A stretch of 64,000 nt of DNA from the NCBI GenBank assembly GCA_024234855.1, contig JACKNN010000001.1, positions 620,001-684,000 on the forward strand, read 5' to 3'. The position numbers and the translations under genes were made by a program. Positions 59,648 through 64,000 of this stretch are shown piece after piece. The notes beneath the pieces are model-generated. The model ran no database searches and had not been told where the DNA came from. It was given only the letters and a program-made list of their open reading frames with translations. Each line of letters starts with the position of its first letter. Position 1 is the stretch's first letter. The DNA is from Pseudomonadales bacterium (GTDB lineage Bacteria > Pseudomonadota > Gammaproteobacteria > Pseudomonadales > Halieaceae).

Positions 59648-61237
59648 TCAGGACAGCAGGGAACGGCCGGGAATGGACTGCAACAATTGCCGAGTGTAAG
59701 CCTGCCGGGGCCGCTCGAACAACTCGTCGCCAGTGCCCTGCTCGACCACTTCTCCCTTGTACAGCACCAGGATGCGATCGGCGAGGTGGCGCACCACCGC
59801 CAGGTCGTGTGACACGAACAGCATGGTGAGACCGTATTCCCGGCTCAGTTGTTGCATCAAATCCAGAATCTGGGCCTGGATGGTGACATCCAGAGCCGAC
59901 ACCGGCTCATCCGCGACGACGAACTCGGGTCGGGTCGCCAGAGCCCGGCCGATGGCGATACGCTGGCGTTGGCCGCCGGAGAACTCGTGTGGGTATTTGC
60001 GCACGAATGCCCGCGCCAGGCCGACGTCATCCATCAACTTCAGCACGCCCTGGGCGACACTTTTTCGGGTCTCTATGCCGTGCAGCAGCAGGGGCTCCGC
60101 CAGTGTGTCGTAGACCGTCATACGCGGGTTAAGGGAGGCAAAGGGATCCTGGAAAATCATCTGCATGCGCCGGCGCATGGTTTTAAGCTCGCGCCCTTCC
60201 AGTGCGGTAAGGTCGGTGCCATCGAAGCGCACTTCCCCCGAGGTCACTGGTACCAGCCGGAGAATGGAGCGGCCGATGGTCGACTTGCCGCTGCCCGATT
60301 CGCCCACCAGCCCCAGCACCTCGCCGCGGTTGATATCGAAGCTGACATCGTTGACGGCCCTGACCGGCTCCCTGCCCCTGCCCTGGCTGAACCAGGTGCA
60401 CAGGTTCTGTACCCGGATCAATGGCTCGGCAGCCCCCGGACGCGGTGGTTTGGAATCAGTGGGAATCGCCGCCAGCAATTTTTGTGTGTAGGGGTGCCGG
60501 GCGTTGCGGAATATGCCCTCGCGGTTGCCTGTTTCCACTATCTGTCCCTGCTTCATCACCACGATGGTGTCGGCGATATCCGCCACCACCGCCAGGTCGT
60601 GGCTGATGAAGATCACGCCGATATCACGCTTGTGCTGCAGCTCGGCGATCAGCTTGAGGATCTGTGCCTGGATGGTGACATCCAGGGCCGTGGTGGGCTC
60701 GTCGGCGATCAGCAGCTTGGGTTCGTTGATCAGCGCCATGGCGATCATCACCCGCTGGCGCATGCCGCCGGAAAACTCGTGGGGAAAGTTGTCGATGGTC
60801 GACTCGGGGTCGCGTATGCCTACCTCCGCCAGCAGCTCCAGCGCCCGGGCCCTGGCCTGGGCCGTCGTCACCTTGCGGTGGTAGAGCAGCGGCTCCATCA
60901 GCTGCTTGCCGATGGTCATATAAGGATTCAGGCAGGTCATCGGATCCTGGAAGATCATGGCGATATCGCGACCGCGAATCCTGCGCAGCTCGGTCTCTTC
61001 CAGCTTTAACAGGTCGCGGCCCTCGAACAGGGCGCGCCCGCCATCGATGCGCCCGGGGGGCATGGGCACCAGCCCCAGCAGGCTGTAGCAGGCCACCGAC
61101 TTGCCTGAGCCGGACTCGCCGATGATGGCGGTGATTTTACCCAGCTCCACGCTGAAGCTGATGCCGTCCACCGCCTTGTTGGTGCCGTTGCGGGTAACGA
61201 AACTGACCGCGAGGTCCTGAACGTCCAGCAGGGCCAT
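59648..61237 (-). CDS. Fused double ATP-binding subunit of a peptide ABC importer (DppD-DppF/YejF type)
   Basis: 529 residues with two ABC ATPase units in one chain. Unit 1 (about 1-265): Walker A GESGSGKSVA, signature FSGGMRQRVMIAMAL, Walker B LLIADEPTTALD. Unit 2 (about 275-529): GESGSGKSTIGRS, FSGGQRQRIAIGRALA, VVADEPVSALD. Both end with the peptide-transporter C-terminal region. This matches fused DppDF/YejF proteins. Start ATG 61237 lies two bases before the stop of the OppC-like gene. The frame is open far upstream, but the added sequence is low-quality, Arg-rich shadow of the permease gene. Confidence 0.93.
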   Translation of the reverse strand: MALLDVQDLAVSFVTRNGTNKAVDGISFSVELGKITAIIGESGSGKSVACYSLLGLVPMPPGRIDGGRALFEGRDLLKLEETELRRIRGRDIAMIFQDPMTCLNPYMTIGKQLMEPLLYHRKVTTAQARARALELLAEVGIRDPESTIDNFPHEFSGGMRQRVMIAMALINEPKLLIADEPTTALDVTIQAQILKLIAELQHKRDIGVIFISHDLAVVADIADTIVVMKQGQIVETGNREGIFRNARHPYTQKLLAAIPTDSKPPRPGAAEPLIRVQNLCTWFSQGRGREPVRAVNDVSFDINRGEVLGLVGESGSGKSTIGRSILRLVPVTSGEVRFDGTDLTALEGRELKTMRRRMQMIFQDPFASLNPRMTVYDTLAEPLLLHGIETRKSVAQGVLKLMDDVGLARAFVRKYPHEFSGGQRQRIAIGRALATRPEFVVADEPVSALDVTIQAQILDLMQQLSREYGLTMLFVSHDLAVVRHLADRILVLYKGEVVEQGTGDELFERPRQAYTRQLLQSIPGRSLLS

Positions 61238-61239
61238 GA

Positions 61240-62127
61240 TCAGTCCTTCGCGCCGCGTACGTCCAGCGCGTCGCGCAGGCCGTCGCCGAGGAAATTGAGG
61301 GAGAAAAGCGTCAGGGTCAGGGCCACCCCGGGGAAGATCAGCAGCCAGGGATACTCCTCCATGGTCTCGGCACCGTAGGAGATCAGCAGGCCCCAGGACG
61401 TCTGGGGTGGCTGGATACCCAGGCCCAGGAAGCTGAGGAAGGCCTCCAGCAGCATGACGTTGGGAATAGTCAGTGTGGTGTAGACAATGATGGGCCCCAG
61501 CGCATTGGGCACCAGGTGGCGGCGAATCAGCGTGGCCGGGGACAGGCCGAGTGAAATTGCCGCCTCCACGAACTCCTGCTGGCGCAGGGACTGCACCTGG
61601 CCGCGCATGATGCGGGCCATGGTAAGCCACTCCACCGCGCCGATAGCCAGGAACAGCAACAGCATATTGCGGCCGAATACCACGGTTAGCAGTACGATGA
61701 AGATCATGAACGGCAGGGCATAGAGAATGTCGACCAGGCGCATCATCACCGCGTCGGTGCGACCGCCGACATAGCCGGCGATGGCGCCCCAGGTGACGCC
61801 GATCAGCAGGGCCACGGCGGTGGCGACGAAGCCCACGGCCAGCGATATGCGCCCGCCGTACATGATCTGGGTCATCAGGTCGCGGCCGAAGATATCGGTG
61901 CCCAGCCAGTGCGCAGCGGAGGGGCCGCTGGCCCCCAGTTCCAGGTCCTGGGCCTGGTAGCTGTAGGGTGCGATCCAGGGGGTGAGCAGGGCGATGATAA
62001 CGAACAGCGCCAGGATGACCAGGCCGAACACCGCCAGGTGGTTTTTGCGCAGCCGCAGCCAGGCGTCTTTCCACAGGGAGGTGCCCTGTTCCGCCCGGGC
62101 GATGTCATCAATGGCCCGGGCGTTCAT
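61240..62127 (-). CDS. Peptide ABC transporter permease, OppC/DppC type
   Basis: Inner-membrane permease of 295 residues. It has the N-terminal OppC segment (LWKDAWLRLRKNHLAVFGLVIL), a large periplasmic loop (APYSYQAQDLELGASGPSAA) and the EAA loop EAAISLGLSPATLIRRHLVPN. It would form the pore with the OppB-like partner and dock onto the double ATPase. The gap to the upstream OppB gene is 33 bases. Two peptides in one operon order (A-B-C-DF) match the YejABEF/Dpp architecture. Confidence 0.93.
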   Translation of the reverse strand: MNARAIDDIARAEQGTSLWKDAWLRLRKNHLAVFGLVILALFVIIALLTPWIAPYSYQAQDLELGASGPSAAHWLGTDIFGRDLMTQIMYGGRISLAVGFVATAVALLIGVTWGAIAGYVGGRTDAVMMRLVDILYALPFMIFIVLLTVVFGRNMLLLFLAIGAVEWLTMARIMRGQVQSLRQQEFVEAAISLGLSPATLIRRHLVPNALGPIIVYTTLTIPNVMLLEAFLSFLGLGIQPPQTSWGLLISYGAETMEEYPWLLIFPGVALTLTLFSLNFLGDGLRDALDVRGAKD

Positions 62128-62160
62128 ACGCGCGTTCCCGCCACTTTTCGTCCGGTCACC

Positions 62161-63093
62161 TTAGTGTCCCCCAAACTGGGCCCGCAACCTGGGGTTCATC
62201 CAGGCGGCGAGGATATCTGACAGCAGGTTGAACAACACGATCAGCACCGACAGGAACACGGTGGTGCCCAGGATCATGGTGTAGTCCCGGTTGAACGCCG
62301 CCTGCACATAGAAACGGCCCAGGCCGGGGATCTGGAAAATGGTCTCCACCACGAAGGAGCCCGCCAGCAGGCCGGCGAAGGCCGGGCCAAGGAAGGCCAC
62401 GACGGGGATCAGGCCGCCACGCAGGCTGTGCTTGAACACCACCTGCCACCGGGGCAGGCCCTTGGCCCTGGCCGTGCGGATATAATCCTGGGACAGGACT
62501 TCCAGCATGCCGGCCCGGCCCAGGCGTGCGATATAGGCGGCGTAGCCCGCCCCCAGGGTGATGGAGGGCAGGATCTTGTCGCCCGGAATATCGCCCCAGC
62601 CCGACACGGGCAGCCAGTCGAGGTAGATGCCGAACAACAGCACCAGCAGGGGCCCCAACAGGAAAGACGGCATGCAAATACCTATCATGGCCAGCGACAT
62701 GGGTATGTAGTCCTGCGCCGTATTGGGTTTGAGCGACGCGCATACTCCCGCCAGGCCGCCGATGCCCAGCGCGACCAGCAGCGCGTACAGGCCCAGCTCC
62801 GCGGTTACGGGGAAGCCGGCGGCGATCAGCTCGTTGACGCTGCGCCCGGGGTATTTGAACGATGGCCCGAGATCGCCGTGCGCCAGGTCATCCAGGTAGG
62901 CGGCGTACTGCTGGAACAGGGGCAGGTTGAGCTTGTACTGCGCTTCCAGCGCGGCCTTCACCTCCCGCGGCACGGCTTTTTCGCTGTCGAAGGGCCCGCC
63001 GGGGGCAATCCGCACCAGGAAAAAGGTCACCGTAATTACCACCAGGATGACCGGTATTGCCTGCAGCAGCCGTACGCCGATAAATCGCCACAT
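62161..63093 (-). CDS. Peptide ABC transporter permease, OppB/DppB type
   Basis: Permease of 310 residues with the OppB N-terminus FIGVRLLQAIPVILVVITVTFFLVRIAPGGP shortened here to its first helix, periplasmic loop PLFQQYAAYLDDLAHGDLGPS, six helices and the EAA loop ARAKGLPRWQ. The ATG at 63093 is preferred because it directly precedes the first helix and lies two bases after the stop of the binding-protein gene; the frame starts 15 codons earlier inside that gene. Confidence 0.92.
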   Translation of the reverse strand: MWRFIGVRLLQAIPVILVVITVTFFLVRIAPGGPFDSEKAVPREVKAALEAQYKLNLPLFQQYAAYLDDLAHGDLGPSFKYPGRSVNELIAAGFPVTAELGLYALLVALGIGGLAGVCASLKPNTAQDYIPMSLAMIGICMPSFLLGPLLVLLFGIYLDWLPVSGWGDIPGDKILPSITLGAGYAAYIARLGRAGMLEVLSQDYIRTARAKGLPRWQVVFKHSLRGGLIPVVAFLGPAFAGLLAGSFVVETIFQIPGLGRFYVQAAFNRDYTMILGTTVFLSVLIVLFNLLSDILAAWMNPRLRAQFGGH

Positions 63094-63095
63094 GG

Positions 63096-64000
63096 TCAGT
63101 CGCCCGCCTCGCTTGCCCGCCAGTCCTGGTCCAGCCACACGTACTTGAAGTTCGCCCAGTCCATCAGGTTGGGCGGCATACCGTTAACGCTGGGATGGAT
63201 CAGGTGTTTACTGGTGTAGGTGAACACCGGAATGATGGGCATTTGCTCCATCAGCAATGTCTCCGCCTCGTGAAAGACCGCGTAGCGGGCTTCCCGGGTC
63301 GAGGCCTGGGGCGCCTTGCGCAGGATCAGGTCATCGTACCGGGGGTCGGCAAAACCGGTATTGTTATTGCCCCCGCCGGAGAGGAACAGGTCGAGGAAGT
63401 TGTTGGGATCGACGTAATCGCCGATCCAGCCGCGGCGGGCGATCTGGAAATCCATCTGGGTAATCGAATCCAGGTAAACCTTCCACTCCTGGTTGGTCAG
63501 GGTGACTTCTATGTTGAGGGCGTCCTTCCACATCTGCTGCAGTGCCACGGCGATTTTGCGGTGGTCCTCGCTGGTGTTGTAGGTCAGCTCCAGCCCGGGC
63601 CAGCCCCTGCCGTCGGGATAGCCGGCCTCGGCCAGCAACCGCCGTGCCCCGGCCACGTCATGGCTGAACAATTTTGGCGGGTAGTAGCCCAGGGTGTCGG
63701 GTGGCGTGATGCTGTACGCCACGAGGTTGGTGCCCTTCAGCACGTTTTTGTTGAGCGAGTCGCGGTCCACCGCCATGGACAGCGCCTGGCGTACTTTTAA
63801 GTTGTCGGTCGGGGCGCGGGTTGTATTGAGCAGGTAGTAGTACGTGCCGAGGTAGGGCGCCTGTCGGTAGGGGCTGTCGGCCATTTCCTGGTAGACCGGA
63901 ATTTTGCCCAGCGGCACGCTACCGGTGTAGTGCAACTGGCCCACCCGGAACATCCGCTCCTCGCTCACCACGTTCTCGGTTGGGTAGAAGACTATGCCGT
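63096..64000 (-). CDS. Oligopeptide-binding protein, OppA/DppA family (5' truncated by window edge)
   Basis: Periplasmic solute-binding protein of the SBP_bac_5 family. The frame is open to base 64000, so the signal peptide and the first lobe are outside the window; about 300 residues are visible. Recognisable parts are YYYLLNTTRAPTDNLKVRQALSMAVDRD, the classic family signature around LKVRQALSMAVD, and the later YNTSEDHRKIAVALQQMWKDALNIEVTLTNQEWKVYLD. It captures oligopeptides and passes them to the permeases encoded directly downstream. Confidence 0.92.
   Translation of the reverse strand, partial: GIVFYPTENVVSEERMFRVGQLHYTGSVPLGKIPVYQEMADSPYRQAPYLGTYYYLLNTTRAPTDNLKVRQALSMAVDRDSLNKNVLKGTNLVAYSITPPDTLGYYPPKLFSHDVAGARRLLAEAGYPDGRGWPGLELTYNTSEDHRKIAVALQQMWKDALNIEVTLTNQEWKVYLDSITQMDFQIARRGWIGDYVDPNNFLDLFLSGGGNNNTGFADPRYDDLILRKAPQASTREARYAVFHEAETLLMEQMPIIPVFTYTSKHLIHPSVNGMPPNLMDWANFKYVWLDQDWRASEAGD

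Noticed and set aside
61238..62074. In-frame N-terminal extension of the double ATPase gene
   Set aside because: The added residues are Arg/Pro/His-rich and lie over the OppC-like gene in another frame; the ATP-binding domain begins normally at 61237.
1..64000. Insertion sequences, integrases, prophage or plasmid genes
   Set aside because: No transposase, integrase, phage structural or replication gene and no flanking long inverted repeats were found by reading all frames.

Overview
The window reads as chromosome of a GC-rich, aerobic, heterotrophic gammaproteobacterium. This is inferred from gene content: a DeaD-type helicase, a zwf-pgl-edd Entner-Doudoroff operon, an exosortase H operon, DUF481 and HIT proteins of the gammaproteobacterial type, and many acyl-CoA and oxygenase genes. 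A marine Halieaceae/Spongiibacteraceae-like lineage fits best, but no marker gene here proves it. I found no rRNA, tRNA, CRISPR array, transposase or phage gene. Both ends cut genes: a DEAD-box helicase on the left and an oligopeptide-binding protein on the right.

Layout. 1-5.5 kb: helicase, MFS exporter, a remnant of a short-chain dehydrogenase, HIT protein, 2-hydroxyacid dehydrogenase, DUF4136 lipoprotein. 5.5-13 kb: a LysR gene, then an MmsR-like AraC regulator divergent from a five-gene valine-degradation operon (acylating aldehyde dehydrogenase, acyl-CoA dehydrogenase, enoyl-CoA hydratase, 3-hydroxyisobutyryl-CoA hydrolase, mmsB). 13-22 kb: a small lipoprotein, another enoyl-CoA hydratase, and a minus-strand run of gor, a TauE/SafE permease, a Gld-type ABC system (ATPase, GldF-GldG fusion, DUF4340), exosortase H and its partner membrane protein. 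22-29 kb: DUF481 outer-membrane protein, DAHP synthase with a zinc-ribbon protein, and a three-gene periplasmic redox cassette: di-heme cytochrome c, MauG/CcpA-like di-heme protein, and a beta-helix protein fused to cytochrome c. 29-33 kb: an AT-richer stretch, an AlgP/histone H1-like Lys-Ala repeat protein and a large subtilisin-family lipoprotein.

33-42 kb: TetR and quinone oxidoreductase divergent from Rieske oxygenase, SDR, acetoacetate-decarboxylase-superfamily protein and iron alcohol dehydrogenase, which looks like a catabolic cluster for a hydrophobic, possibly steroid-like substrate. Then a Pat-like acetyltransferase with a broken ATP-grasp region stands divergent from a histone-deacetylase-family protein. 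42-50 kb: VOC protein and a translationally coupled AraC-esterase-zwf-pgl-edd operon, then a Baeyer-Villiger-type monooxygenase. 50-59 kb: metallo-beta-lactamase-fold hydrolase, arylsulfatase, 2OG-Fe(II) oxygenase, a GNAT-deacetylase fusion, acyl-CoA ligase, esterase and a small Cys-rich protein. 59-64 kb: an Opp/Dpp peptide importer operon with a fused double ATPase, ending in a retropepsin-like periplasmic protein.

The most unusual items are the beta-helix/cytochrome redox cassette, the acetyltransferase-deacetylase fusion, the coupling of a Gld-type ABC system to exosortase H, and a EutE/SauS-type enzyme in the place usually held by MmsA.
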